This document shows, piece by piece, positions 34,303 through 43,057 of a DNA stretch of 64,000 nt; position 1 is the stretch's first letter; the number at the start of each line of letters is the position of its first letter. This DNA is from Phycisphaerae bacterium (GTDB taxonomy: Bacteria; Planctomycetota; Phycisphaerae; Sedimentisphaerales; Anaerobacaceae). The notes beneath the pieces were generated by a model. The model was not told the origin of the DNA. It saw only the letters and a program-made list of their open reading frames with translations, and did not search any database. Location: NCBI GenBank assembly GCA_017993835.1, contig JAGOLX010000001.1, positions 176,372 through 240,371 on the forward strand, written 5' to 3'. Position numbers and translations under genes: made by a program.

Positions 34303-35748
34303 GTGAGAGGGCAACGAGGCATCATCTGGATCGCCACGGCGGTGGCGGTCGGTTCCCTGGTGATTGCGACCGTACTTCGGTCGCAGGGCGCCGGCGCCCC
34401 TGCGGGGGCCGGGTCGGCCGCGTTGCATCTCGCCATGTATTGTGCAGGGGCTGTGGGCGTGATCGTCCTCGGCATCGGCTACAGCCGACTGGCCGGGGCG
34501 GTCACGTCCATGGCGGCACACTGGAAAGCCAATTCGTCGTTCCCCTCCCGTAGCGTACCGCCGGCGTTTCGCGCGATGACCCTCGCCATCGAGGATTGCC
34601 TCGCGGAGCGAGATCGGGCGGTTCAGCAGCTTCGAAATGAACTGAAGGACATCGAGATCCGCTCGCAGCTTGCGGAGCGCCAGTTGCAGCACACGGAAGC
34701 GATCCTCTACAGCCTTCGCGACGCGGTGATCGTCATGGACGGTTCGGACCGCCTGCTCATGGCCAATGGTCCGGCGGCCCGGCTTTTCGGATTTGATCCC
34801 CAGACGGCCCGTCACAGGCCCGTCGCGGAGACGATGGGTGCGGCGCAGGGCGAGTTCGTCGATCTGCTGCTTCAGAGTCGGCGGAACCACACGGAGGCGA
34901 CCAAGCGGGAATTGCAGTTCGTGCACGAGGGCCGGCCCCACATCTATGACACGATCCTCTCGTGCGTTCAGACGGAAGGGAAGGTCTCCGGCGTTGTGGC
35001 GGTGCTCCACGACATCACGCGGGAGAAAGAAATCTCGCAGATGAAGAACGATTTCGTCAGCCACGTCTCGCACGAGCTCAAGACGCCGCTGGCCTCGATC
35101 ACGGCCTACTCGGAGATGCTCGCGGACGGGGAGGCGGACGACGAGGAGACCCGCAAGGAATTCTACGCGGTCATTCAGAGCCAGGCCCAACGTTTGAACC
35201 GGCTGATCGAGGACATCCTGAACATCTCTCGCATCGAATCCGGCCTGATCAAGGTCAACAAGGAACGAGCGAGCCTGACGATCCTGATCGAGGAGCAGAT
35301 GCAGATGATCCGCAGCTACGCGGAGGAGAAGAACATCACCGTGACCGGCGGCCAGCCCATCGTGTACGACCAGGTGCTCGTCGACAAGGACATGATCTGC
35401 CAGGTCATCGTCAATCTGTTGAGCAACGCGGTGAAGTACACGCCGGCGGGGGGGCGCGTGACGATCGGCACGGAGGTGAACGAGGCCTCCGGATTCGTTC
35501 GCGTCAGCGTAACCGATACAGGCGTTGGAATCCCTGCGGACGAGGTCGGCCGCGTCTTCGACAAGTTCTACCGCGTCGCGGCGAACAATAAACAGGCCAA
35601 AGGGACCGGTCTGGGGCTAAACCTCGTCAAGCAAATAGTCGAAAAAGTACATGGCGGCCGGGTGTTCGTCACCAGCCAGGTCGGTGTCGGCAGCACGTTC
35701 GGCTTCGATCTGCCCCTGGCGACCGCCCGTCAGGTCGCCCTCGTGTAG
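34303..35748 (+). CDS. Membrane PAS-domain sensor histidine kinase
   Basis: 481 residues. Two N-terminal membrane helices, a HAMP-like coiled segment (VQQLRNELKDIEIRSQLAER), a PAS domain about 115-235 (LRDAVIVMDGSDRLLMAN), the HisKA box FVSHVSHELKTPLASI with the phospho-accepting His near residue 257, and a catalytic domain with NLLSNAVKYTP (N), DTGVGIPADEVG (G1) and GTGLGLNLVKQIVEK (G2). GGAGG at 34291 is spaced seven bases from the GTG at 34303, chosen over GTG 34297. The partner is probably the CheY-like protein encoded 72 bases downstream. The short loop between helices suggests a cytoplasmic or membrane signal. Confidence 0.88.
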   Translation: MRGQRGIIWIATAVAVGSLVIATVLRSQGAGAPAGAGSAALHLAMYCAGAVGVIVLGIGYSRLAGAVTSMAAHWKANSSFPSRSVPPAFRAMTLAIEDCLAERDRAVQQLRNELKDIEIRSQLAERQLQHTEAILYSLRDAVIVMDGSDRLLMANGPAARLFGFDPQTARHRPVAETMGAAQGEFVDLLLQSRRNHTEATKRELQFVHEGRPHIYDTILSCVQTEGKVSGVVAVLHDITREKEISQMKNDFVSHVSHELKTPLASITAYSEMLADGEADDEETRKEFYAVIQSQAQRLNRLIEDILNISRIESGLIKVNKERASLTILIEEQMQMIRSYAEEKNITVTGGQPIVYDQVLVDKDMICQVIVNLLSNAVKYTPAGGRVTIGTEVNEASGFVRVSVTDTGVGIPADEVGRVFDKFYRVAANNKQAKGTGLGLNLVKQIVEKVHGGRVFVTSQVGVGSTFGFDLPLATARQVALV

Positions 35749-35820
35749 AGGGATCCGCTCGTATGGCATCACGGAGGAGTGATTGTCTACAGGGTATCAT
35801 TCAAGAAGAGGACGAGAACA

Positions 35821-36210
35821 ATGGCCAACAAGGTGCTCGTTGCAGATGATGAAATCCATATCATCCATGTGGTCGCCATCAAGCTGCGGAACAACGGATA
35901 CGAAGTGATTGCCGCCAACAACGGCGCCGAGGCGTACGAGCTGGCGTGCCGCGAGAAGCCGGATATCGTGGTCACGGACTATCAGATGCCGCTGCTGACG
36001 GGCATCGAGCTGATCGAGAAGATGCGCGAGGACGAACGCACGAAGGAGATTCCCGTCATTCTGTTGACCGCCCGCAGCTTCGCCATCTCCCCGGAGATGC
36101 AGGAGAGCCTGGGCGTCTCGAATTGCCTGAGCAAGCCCTTCAGTCCGAAGGAACTGCTCAAGACGATCCAGGACATTCTGTACCAGAAGGAGCTCGTGCT
36201 CAGCAAATGA
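35821..36210 (+). CDS. Single-domain CheY-like response regulator
   Basis: 129 residues, receiver domain only. The acid pocket (LVADDE), phosphoryl Asp53 (VVTDYQMP), Thr83 (VILLTAR) and Lys105 (CLSKPFSP) are all present, so it can be phosphorylated. With no output domain it must act by binding a partner, for example the HD-GYP protein, the STAS protein or the secretion ATPase encoded next to it (inference). The ATG at 35821 matches the family start (MANKVLVADDE) and follows AGAGGACGAG. Confidence 0.9.
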   Translation: MANKVLVADDEIHIIHVVAIKLRNNGYEVIAANNGAEAYELACREKPDIVVTDYQMPLLTGIELIEKMREDERTKEIPVILLTARSFAISPEMQESLGVSNCLSKPFSPKELLKTIQDILYQKELVLSK

Positions 36211-36261
36211 TTGTATCCGCCCTACGGCGTCAACGGTCTGCACATTGCGATAGGTAGGCTC

Positions 36262-37950
36262 GTGGAAACGGTCATGCCGAACACAACGACTTCGACCCTG
36301 GCGCCGGCGCGTCGTCGGGAACTGGAGAAATGCGGAGAGCGAATCGCTCGCCTGGGCGTCAACTTCGCGGTGGTGACGGCCGACGGCCTGATCCCCGTCC
36401 TGGTGGGCGCCGGTCTGTTTGAGAGTCATCCGGAGCAGTTGGCGCACGCCGGGCGGTGCGTCCTCGGCCGGATCGAGGACCAGCGGTACGATGGTCCCGA
36501 CATCCCCCTGTGGCAGTTCAACGAAGGCCACTCGCTGGTGGCCGCCCCCTTGCTGATGCCCCTGGTGATCGGCGGGTATCGCCATCCGGCGGGCGCCGTC
36601 GTCATCGATATGGGCGATCCGTCGGCTCGCCCGGGAAACCCCGGGCAGGACGTTGCCTGTTTCAGCGAAATGCTGCGCCTCATCGCCCTGAGCCACCAGA
36701 CGACGATCCGGACGGAGGAGCAGATCGAAACCGTCGGCGTCGAGCTGTCGCGCGTCTACGAAGAACTTGTCCTGCTTCACCGGATCAGCACGAACATGCG
36801 AGTGACGGAGTCGGACACGAACTTCCTCCAACTCGCCTGTGACAGTCTGACCGACATCATTCTGGTGGAAGGAATCGCGGTTCTCCTGGAACGGGTCGTG
36901 GAGGGGGACCGGCGATTCGTCGTGGCGGCGGGCTCCGGGCTGATCGACATCGATGAGACCCTGGCGATGACCCTGCACAGTCGCTTGGCCGAGCAGATCG
37001 CCGAGGGGGGGGAGGCCCTGTTGGACAGCGAGGTGGATTCGCCGTTCCGGTACAATTGGCCCGCGAGCGTCCGGAGCATCATTGCGGTGCCTCTGTGCGT
37101 CAAGGACAAGGGCGAGGGCGGCTCGACCCGTCGGACCAAGGGAAACGTCTCCATCATCGGACTGATGGTGGCGATCAACCGGATCGACAAGCCCGATTTC
37201 GACAGCACCGACATCAAGCTTTTCAACTCGGTCGCGAGCGGCTGCGCCGTGTTCATCGAGAACGGCCGGCTCTTCAACGATCTCAAGGAGCTGTTCGTCG
37301 GCTCGCTCAAAGCTCTGACCAACAGCATCGACGCGAAGGACCAGTACACGCGCGGTCATTCCGAGCGGGTCGCGTTGATATCCCGCTGGATTGCCGAACG
37401 TCTGGCCGAGCGGGAGCCGCTGGAGGAGGAGCAGATCCACAGAATCTACCTGGCGGGTCTGCTGCACGACATCGGCAAGATCGGGATCGACGAGGCGGTC
37501 CTGCGCAAGAACGGCAAGCTGACCCCCGAGGAACGGGCGTGCATCCAGTGGCATCCGTCCATCGGGGCGGGCATTCTGCGCGGGATCAAGCAGATGCGCG
37601 ACATCGTGCCGGGAGTCCTGTGTCATCACGAGCGGGTGGACGGGAAGGGATACCCCGACGGCCTCTGCGGAGACGAGATCCCTCTTACGGGCAAGATCGT
37701 GCAGCTTGCCGACAGCTTCGACGCGATGACCTCGAAACGAGTCTATCGCGACGCCATGAGCGTCGAGCGTGCCCTGGACGAGATTCGCAAGGGGCTGGGC
37801 GCGCAGTTCGACGAGCACATCGGCCGGCTGTTTCTCGAAAGCGACGTCCAGCGTCTGTGGGAGATGATTCAAGATGGCGGGGCGGAGGGCGGCGACGCAG
37901 CCCATTTCGCGGATTACGGGACCGAAGCAGTGGGGACCTTACTGCGATGA
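36262..37950 (+). CDS. GAF / HD-GYP domain c-di-GMP phosphodiesterase-like protein
   Basis: About 562 residues, cytoplasmic. The N-terminal 150 residues are a GAF-like or PocR-like sensor of unknown ligand, then a GAF domain about 190-345, then HD-GYP about 350-545 with YTRGHSERVALIS, LLHDIGKIGIDEAVL, HPSIGAGIL and the diagnostic CHHERVDGKGYPDG. All metal and GYP residues are intact, so it should hydrolyse cyclic di-GMP. Start uncertain: GTG 36262 follows AGGTAGG closely, ATG 36274 is the alternative. Its stop overlaps the STAS gene (ATGA). Placed between the receiver and the secretion ATPase, it probably sets c-di-GMP for this machine. Confidence 0.88.
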   Translation: METVMPNTTTSTLAPARRRELEKCGERIARLGVNFAVVTADGLIPVLVGAGLFESHPEQLAHAGRCVLGRIEDQRYDGPDIPLWQFNEGHSLVAAPLLMPLVIGGYRHPAGAVVIDMGDPSARPGNPGQDVACFSEMLRLIALSHQTTIRTEEQIETVGVELSRVYEELVLLHRISTNMRVTESDTNFLQLACDSLTDIILVEGIAVLLERVVEGDRRFVVAAGSGLIDIDETLAMTLHSRLAEQIAEGGEALLDSEVDSPFRYNWPASVRSIIAVPLCVKDKGEGGSTRRTKGNVSIIGLMVAINRIDKPDFDSTDIKLFNSVASGCAVFIENGRLFNDLKELFVGSLKALTNSIDAKDQYTRGHSERVALISRWIAERLAEREPLEEEQIHRIYLAGLLHDIGKIGIDEAVLRKNGKLTPEERACIQWHPSIGAGILRGIKQMRDIVPGVLCHHERVDGKGYPDGLCGDEIPLTGKIVQLADSFDAMTSKRVYRDAMSVERALDEIRKGLGAQFDEHIGRLFLESDVQRLWEMIQDGGAEGGDAAHFADYGTEAVGTLLR

Positions 37951-38282
37951 GAATCCGACGGCAAGATTACGATGAAGTGACGGTCGTCGAGCTGCAAGGC
38001 GAGATCGACGGGGAAGTCGTCGAGCCGCTGCGGAATGCCGTCACCGAGATCGCCGGCGGCCAGAGGAAGGGCATTGTCCTGGACATGAGCGACGTGAGCT
38101 TCCTGGACAGCCAGGGACTGGAGCTGTTGCTGTGGGTCCGGGATTACTGCCGCCAGAACAAGATCCAGCTCCGCCTGGCGGGTCTCGATGAGAACTGCTG
38201 CAAGATCCTCGAAATCACGAGGTTGCAGGACGAATTCGATTGCCACGCGGAACTGGCGGAAGCCGTGAAGAGCTTCGCGTAG
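37947..38282 (+). CDS. STAS-domain anti-sigma-factor-antagonist-like protein
   Basis: 111 residues, one STAS domain (VTVVELQGEIDGEVVEPLRN, VLDMSDVSFLDSQGLELLLW). The phosphorylatable Ser of SpoIIAA-type proteins lies in DSQGL, where DSSGL is usual; Ser is retained. No anti-sigma kinase is adjacent, so it may be controlled by the local histidine kinase or by another partner. ATG at 37947 overlaps the HD-GYP stop. The ATPase gene follows after 27 bases. Confidence 0.85.
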   Translation: MRIRRQDYDEVTVVELQGEIDGEVVEPLRNAVTEIAGGQRKGIVLDMSDVSFLDSQGLELLLWVRDYCRQNKIQLRLAGLDENCCKILEITRLQDEFDCHAELAEAVKSFA

Positions 38283-38309
38283 GGACGACCTGGACGTATT
38301 GAGGTAACT

Positions 38310-40037
38310 ATGGTGCAGATTCTGCTCGAGAACAAGTCGCAGCTCGGCCAGCTCCTGCTGGCGCGAGGCGTCGTCTCCCAGGAGCAGATCGACAAGGCCC
38401 TGCTGGAGCAGCGGGAGAAGGGCCATCGCAAGCTCCTCGGCGAGTTGCTCGTCGAGATGGATTACTGCACCGAGAACCAGATCGCGGCGGCCCTGGCGGA
38501 GGCGTACGGCGTGCCCTACGCCCAGATGAGCCCGAAGATCTGCGACGCCAAGGTCGTCGAGGTCCTCCCCCGGGAGTTCCTCGAGGCGCATGTCGTGCTG
38601 CCCCTGTTCAAGGTGCACGACGTGCTCACCGTCGCGATCAGCGAGCCGACCAACGTCTTCCTGATCGACGAGATCGAACGGATCAGCGGGTGCCGGGTGC
38701 AGGTGGTCTGCTCGACGAGCAAGGACATCAAGGCCACCCTCCAGACCTATCTGCCCGCGGCCAACGTCTTCGTCATCGACGACATCATCGACGAAGAGGG
38801 CCTCGAGGAGTTCTCGCTCATCGAGAACATCACCCAGGACATCAGCAACCTGGAAGAGGTGGCAGGGCAGTCGCCCGTCGTCAAGCTGGTCAACTACCTG
38901 CTGTACAACGCGGTCCGCGAGAACGCCAGCGACATCCACATCGAGCCCGACGACAAGAAGCTGCGGGTCCGGTACCGCGTGGACGGCAAGCTCTACGAGA
39001 AGATGCGCCCGCCGTACCAGATGCACCCCGCGATCGTCTCCCGCGTCAAGATCATGGCGGAACTGGACATCGCCCAGCGCCGCCTCCCCCAGGACGGCGG
39101 CATCCACGTCCTGGTCGAGGGCCGACCCATCGACCTGCGTGTCTCCGTCATGCCGGGCAACTTCGGCGAGAAGGTCGTCATCCGTGTCATCGACCCGCAG
39201 AAGATCCTCTACAATCTCGAATCGCTCGGCTTTACGTACGACAATCTCCTTCGCTTCCGGCAGGTCATCCAGGTCCCCAACGGCGTCGTCCTGGTGACCG
39301 GGCCGACGGGGTCGGGCAAGAACACGACGCTCTATGCGGCCCTCTCCGAACTCAACAACGAGGAAGTGAATATCTGCACGGTGGAAGACCCGGTCGAGTG
39401 CAACATCTCCGGCATCAACCAGTTCCAGGTCAACACCGCGGTCGGATTTGCGTTCTCGACGGCCTTGCGAAGCCTGCTGAGACAGGACCCGGACATCGTC
39501 ATGGTCGGCGAGATCCGCGACGAAGCGACGGCCAGCATCGCCGTACAGGCGGCGCTGACCGGGCACCTGGTGCTCTCGACGCTGCACACGAACGATGCGC
39601 CGGGCGCGGTGACCCGACTGCTGGATCTGGGCGTGGCTCCGTACCTGTTGAGCGCGTCGCTTCGCGGCGTGATCGCCCAGCGGCTCGTCCGACGAATCTG
39701 TTCGAGCTGCAAGACGGAGTACGATCCCCCGGCCAGCATCCGCAAGATGGCGCAGCAGCAGGGCGGCGAGGTCACGAAGTTCTATCGCGGCGTCGGCTGC
39801 AAGAAGTGCCGCAACACCGGGTACTCCGGCCGAATCGCCATTCACGAACTGCTTGTCCCCGACGACGAGATCTCGGAGATGATTACCGAACGCATCAATA
39901 CCAAGAAACTGCGAGCCAAGGCCATGGAGAAGGGAATGCTCCCCCTGGTCCACGACGGCATCGAGAAAGTCAAAGCCGGGATCGTCTCGATCGAGGAGAT
40001 CCTCCGGACAGCGGCCATCGACGGCCCGGTCACGTAG
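38310..40037 (+). CDS. GspE/PilB-type secretion ATPase with MshEN-like N-terminus
   Basis: 575 residues. The N-terminus has a c-di-GMP-binding MshEN-like motif, LGQLLLARGVVSQEQIDKAL then LLEQ (about 12-34), and a weaker second copy LGELLVEMDYCTENQIAAAL. The motor core follows: ASDIHIEPDDKKLRVRYRVD, Walker A GPTGSGKNTTLYAAL, Asp box, Walker B DPDIVMVGEIRDEATA, HLVLSTLHTNDAPGAV, and a four-Cys zinc site (CSSC...CKKC). In Walker A the Thr/Ser that binds Mg is Asn338, a deviation from GK[S/T]; the next residue is Thr. It hexamerises at the inner membrane and drives pseudopilus assembly. The ATG at 38310 follows TTGAGGTAACT. Confidence 0.92.
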   Translation: MVQILLENKSQLGQLLLARGVVSQEQIDKALLEQREKGHRKLLGELLVEMDYCTENQIAAALAEAYGVPYAQMSPKICDAKVVEVLPREFLEAHVVLPLFKVHDVLTVAISEPTNVFLIDEIERISGCRVQVVCSTSKDIKATLQTYLPAANVFVIDDIIDEEGLEEFSLIENITQDISNLEEVAGQSPVVKLVNYLLYNAVRENASDIHIEPDDKKLRVRYRVDGKLYEKMRPPYQMHPAIVSRVKIMAELDIAQRRLPQDGGIHVLVEGRPIDLRVSVMPGNFGEKVVIRVIDPQKILYNLESLGFTYDNLLRFRQVIQVPNGVVLVTGPTGSGKNTTLYAALSELNNEEVNICTVEDPVECNISGINQFQVNTAVGFAFSTALRSLLRQDPDIVMVGEIRDEATASIAVQAALTGHLVLSTLHTNDAPGAVTRLLDLGVAPYLLSASLRGVIAQRLVRRICSSCKTEYDPPASIRKMAQQQGGEVTKFYRGVGCKKCRNTGYSGRIAIHELLVPDDEISEMITERINTKKLRAKAMEKGMLPLVHDGIEKVKAGIVSIEEILRTAAIDGPVT

Positions 40038-40069
40038 AACGCGGCCCAGATGGCCAGGCGGCAAGACCT

Positions 40070-41257
40070 ATGAGCACACTGCTGACTCAAATGCAACAGA
40101 CACGGACCGATTCCTCGGCGACGCACGACGCCGGCGTCCAACGGGGCGCCGCGACCCCGAGGGCGAGCCGTGCGACGCCTTCCCAGGAACGGCTGTATCG
40201 AGTCCGCGCCAAATCCGGCGACCTGATCCTGTTCACCACGCAGTTGGCGGTCATGCTCGACAGCGGGGTCATCCTGAGCGATGCCCTCGATGCCATCGCG
40301 GAGCAGGCGGCCGATGTCCGATTCAAGGCCGCGATCCTGGACATCTCCGAGCACGTCAAGGGCGGCGACACGTTCTCCAAGGCATTGGGCTACTATCCAC
40401 ACACCTTCAACTCCATGTTCATCAGCATGGTCCGGGCCTCCGAGGCCTCCGGCAGAATGGTCGAGATGCTCTCCGTCCTGACGGGGTATCTCACGTTCGA
40501 GACGGACACGCGCAAACAGATCAAGAGCGCGTTGACCTACCCCATCATCATGGTCCTCATGGCGATCGCGGCGACCGGCACCCTGATGTTCTTCGTTTTG
40601 CCCCGATTCATGCGGATCTACGCGGCCCGAGGCGCCTCGCTGCCGAAGCTGACCCAGATGCTCGTCGGCTTCAGCAAGATCATCGGCAACTTCGAGATCA
40701 TGACCTGCATCATCACCGCGGTCCTCGTGGGGGGCGGCGCCCTGTGGTACTGGGCCAGGACCCCTCATGGCCGGCGGCTGCTCGATGCGGCCAAAATCCA
40801 CACCCCGGTCATCGGCACCATGTTCGTCGATATGGTGGTCACGCGGAGCATGCGGATCATGGCGACGATGGTGAACACGGGCGTTCGCCTCCTGGACGCC
40901 ATTCGCGTGATCCAGGGCGCCGTGGACAACTACCACTTCCAGAAGCTGTGGGAGCAGGTGGACGCGAAGATCCAGGACGGCTACCAGTTGTCCGAATCGA
41001 TCCTCATCGCGGAGGGGTCGGACCTGATCGCCCCCGGCATCATTCAGATGCTCCGCGCGGGCGAGAAGAGCGGCCGGCTCGGCGAGGTCTGCGACAAGGT
41101 CTCGATCTTCTATCAGAAGAAGCTGGAGACCTCGATCCGGAATGTCATGACGCTGATCGAGCCGCTGATGATCACCATCCTCGGTGCGATCATCGGCACC
41201 ATCGCGGTCGCGCTGCTCTTGCCGGTCTTCCGCGTATCGAGCGTCATCGCCCACTGA
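40070..41257 (+). CDS. GspF/PilC-type inner-membrane platform protein
   Basis: 395 residues. Two repeated four-helix cytoplasmic domains, FTTQLAVMLDSGVILSDALD and TRSMRIMATMVNTGVRLLDA, alternate with membrane segments (PIIMVLMAIAATGTLMFFVL, IMTCIITAVLVGGGALWYWA, and the last LMITILGAIIGTIAVALLLP). This is the polytopic platform beneath the pseudopilus that couples to the ATPase. ATG at 40070, 32 bases after gspE; a Thr/Ala-rich N-terminal tail of about 40 residues is not conserved in the family. Last gene of the secretion locus; its 3' end overlaps the converging cupin gene by 14 bases. Confidence 0.92.
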   Translation: MSTLLTQMQQTRTDSSATHDAGVQRGAATPRASRATPSQERLYRVRAKSGDLILFTTQLAVMLDSGVILSDALDAIAEQAADVRFKAAILDISEHVKGGDTFSKALGYYPHTFNSMFISMVRASEASGRMVEMLSVLTGYLTFETDTRKQIKSALTYPIIMVLMAIAATGTLMFFVLPRFMRIYAARGASLPKLTQMLVGFSKIIGNFEIMTCIITAVLVGGGALWYWARTPHGRRLLDAAKIHTPVIGTMFVDMVVTRSMRIMATMVNTGVRLLDAIRVIQGAVDNYHFQKLWEQVDAKIQDGYQLSESILIAEGSDLIAPGIIQMLRAGEKSGRLGEVCDKVSIFYQKKLETSIRNVMTLIEPLMITILGAIIGTIAVALLLPVFRVSSVIAH

Positions 41258-41654
41258 GGTCTCGTGGGTCCAGGATCTCCTCGTCCTGCGCCCGCCAGGC
41301 GGGGTCCACGATGCACAGAAACACCAGGTCGTCGGGCCCGAGGTTCTCGATGTGCTGGATGGATCGGGGATGGATGTAGACTGCGCTACCGGCGACTACC
41401 TCGGCGGATTCCGCGTCGATGTGCATCCGCCCTCGTCCTTCGATGATGTAGTAGACCTCGGCGGTTCCAAGCCGATGCGGCGTGGTCTTCTCGCCGGGCC
41501 GGACCCTCGCGTGCGCCAGACTGTAGCGAATCGCCACGTCTGCCTTATCCGGGTGCAGAAGCTCGCGAAGGATCGAGCGATCCCCGCCCACGAATTCCTC
41601 ACAGTCTCGCAGCGCGATGATCTTCGATTTGTGATCCTTGGTTCGACCTTCCAT
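41244..41654 (-). CDS. Single-domain cupin
   Basis: 136 residues. One cupin barrel: motif 1 RPGEKTTPHRLGTAEVYYIIEGRGRM holds one His and Glu of the metal site, motif 2 AGSAVYIHPRSIQHIENLG the second His. It may be a sugar isomerase-like or regulatory cupin; the substrate is unknown. The ATG at 41654 is preferred because the open frame upstream passes through a low-complexity CAAC/ATCAAC tract. It lies 43 bases after the nucleoside transporter gene on the same strand and its end overlaps the gspF 3' end. Confidence 0.8.
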   Translation of the reverse strand: MEGRTKDHKSKIIALRDCEEFVGGDRSILRELLHPDKADVAIRYSLAHARVRPGEKTTPHRLGTAEVYYIIEGRGRMHIDAESAEVVAGSAVYIHPRSIQHIENLGPDDLVFLCIVDPAWRAQDEEILDPRDLSGR

Positions 41655-41696
41655 GCGATACCCCAAAATCAACAACCAACCATCAACAATCACAAA

Positions 41697-43013
41697 TCAT
41701 CGCGGATTTCCCAGGAGAATGGACCCTTCCGTGAAGAAAGTGCCCGCGACGCAGGCGGTCATCAGGCAGGCCAGCGTGGCGGCTGCGAGCGCCCGGACCG
41801 CGACGGTCCCGACGGTCTTGGTACACTGCGGCGCCAGGGCGCAGAGGCTCCCGACGAAGATGGCCATCGACGCGACGTGCGCGAACCCGCACAATGCGTA
41901 CGTTGCGATGACCGCGGATCGCGGATGCTCCAGCAATCCCTTCTCCATGACCTCCGCCAGATCGTTGTAGGAAGTGACTTCGGTGACGATCAGTCGCTCC
42001 CCGATGATCCGCGAGATCTCGCCGACGTCGCTCGACGGCACGCCCAGGACCAGCGTGAGCGGATAGAAAAGGTATCCGAACAGGCCGCCCAGCGACCAGG
42101 AGCCTTTCGTGCCGAGCAGGGGATTGAGCCAGTTGCCGATGCTCGACAAGACCAGATCGGCCAGCGCGACCAGACCCTGCACCGCGATGAGCAGGGCGGC
42201 GATCCCCACGATCATGCGGACGCCTGCGTTGGCGCTGTTGATGATCGCTTCGAACAGGCTGCTCTCTCGCTCGTAGCAGGGCTCCACGTGCAGACCCAGG
42301 GTCTCCGGCGTGCCGCTCTCGGGAACCAGGATCTTGGACATGACCAGCGCCGCCGGTGCGGACAACAGCGACGCGGAGATCAGATGTCCCGCGATGGTGG
42401 GAAACCGTTGCTGAAGAGTCAGGACGTAGAGCGCCAAGACGTTCGATGCGACGGTCGCCATGCCTGCGGTCAGGACCGTGCACAGCTCGGAAGGGGTCAG
42501 CTTCGCCAGGTGCGGGCGGATCGTCAGGTTCGATTCCGCGCCGACGAAAATGTTGCTGGCGGTTGCGAGGGACTCGGCGCCCGAGACGCGCATCAGTCGT
42601 GTAAAGACCCAGGCGAAGGCCTTCACCAGGCGCGGCATGATCCCGACGTAGTACAGGATGCCGATCAGCGCCGAGAAGAAGATAATCGTCGGAAACCCCT
42701 GGAAGGCCAGGATGAAGCCGAGGGATTCCACGCCGTTCTCATCCACCTGTCCCGGCCCCAGCGCCAGGCGCCCGAAGACGAACCTCGCTCCCGCGCCGGC
42801 CGAGTCGAGGACCTTCACGACCGCGTCGTTGACCACCAGGAACACGCGAGCGCCTGCGGGGACCACGAAGATGAGCATCGCGACGAGCAACTGCAGGCCG
42901 ATCCCCCAGCCGATCACACGCCAGTTCATGTTCCGACGGTCGGCGGAGAGGACCCAGGCGATTCCCACGAGGACGAAGATGCCCGCGAAGCTGACGAGGT
43001 TGTATGCGTCCAT
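41697..43013 (-). CDS. Concentrative nucleoside transporter (NupC/CNT family)
   Basis: 438 residues with about ten hydrophobic segments. Gate and core motifs of CNT proteins are present: GFPTIIFFSALIGILYYVG, GAESNLTIRPHLAKLTPSEL, TAGMATVASNVLALY, and YALCGFAHVASMAI near the end. It takes up nucleosides by Na+ or H+ symport. The ATG at 43013 fits the family; it sits about nine bases after a -10 box with no room for a Shine-Dalgarno, so a leaderless mRNA is likely. Confidence 0.9.
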   Translation of the reverse strand: MDAYNLVSFAGIFVLVGIAWVLSADRRNMNWRVIGWGIGLQLLVAMLIFVVPAGARVFLVVNDAVVKVLDSAGAGARFVFGRLALGPGQVDENGVESLGFILAFQGFPTIIFFSALIGILYYVGIMPRLVKAFAWVFTRLMRVSGAESLATASNIFVGAESNLTIRPHLAKLTPSELCTVLTAGMATVASNVLALYVLTLQQRFPTIAGHLISASLLSAPAALVMSKILVPESGTPETLGLHVEPCYERESSLFEAIINSANAGVRMIVGIAALLIAVQGLVALADLVLSSIGNWLNPLLGTKGSWSLGGLFGYLFYPLTLVLGVPSSDVGEISRIIGERLIVTEVTSYNDLAEVMEKGLLEHPRSAVIATYALCGFAHVASMAIFVGSLCALAPQCTKTVGTVAVRALAAATLACLMTACVAGTFFTEGSILLGNPR

Positions 43014-43021
43014 GGCGTCGG

Positions 43022-43050
43022 ATTGTACCAGGGACGCGGGGCCTCTGCAA
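43022..43050 (-). promoter_or_regulatory. Promoter of the nucleoside transporter gene
   Basis: TTGCAG (43050-43045), 17-base spacer and TACAAT (43027-43022) on the minus strand. The predicted start of transcription is within about five bases of the ATG. Confidence 0.6.
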
Positions 43051-43057
43051 TAACGTG

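Noticed and set aside
35797..40064. Very long antisense frames (about 700 codons each) opposite the receiver/HD-GYP and ATPase genes
   Set aside because: The plus strand carries complete, motif-rich genes with good start sites. The antisense translations are Arg/Asp/Val-rich low-complexity shadows.
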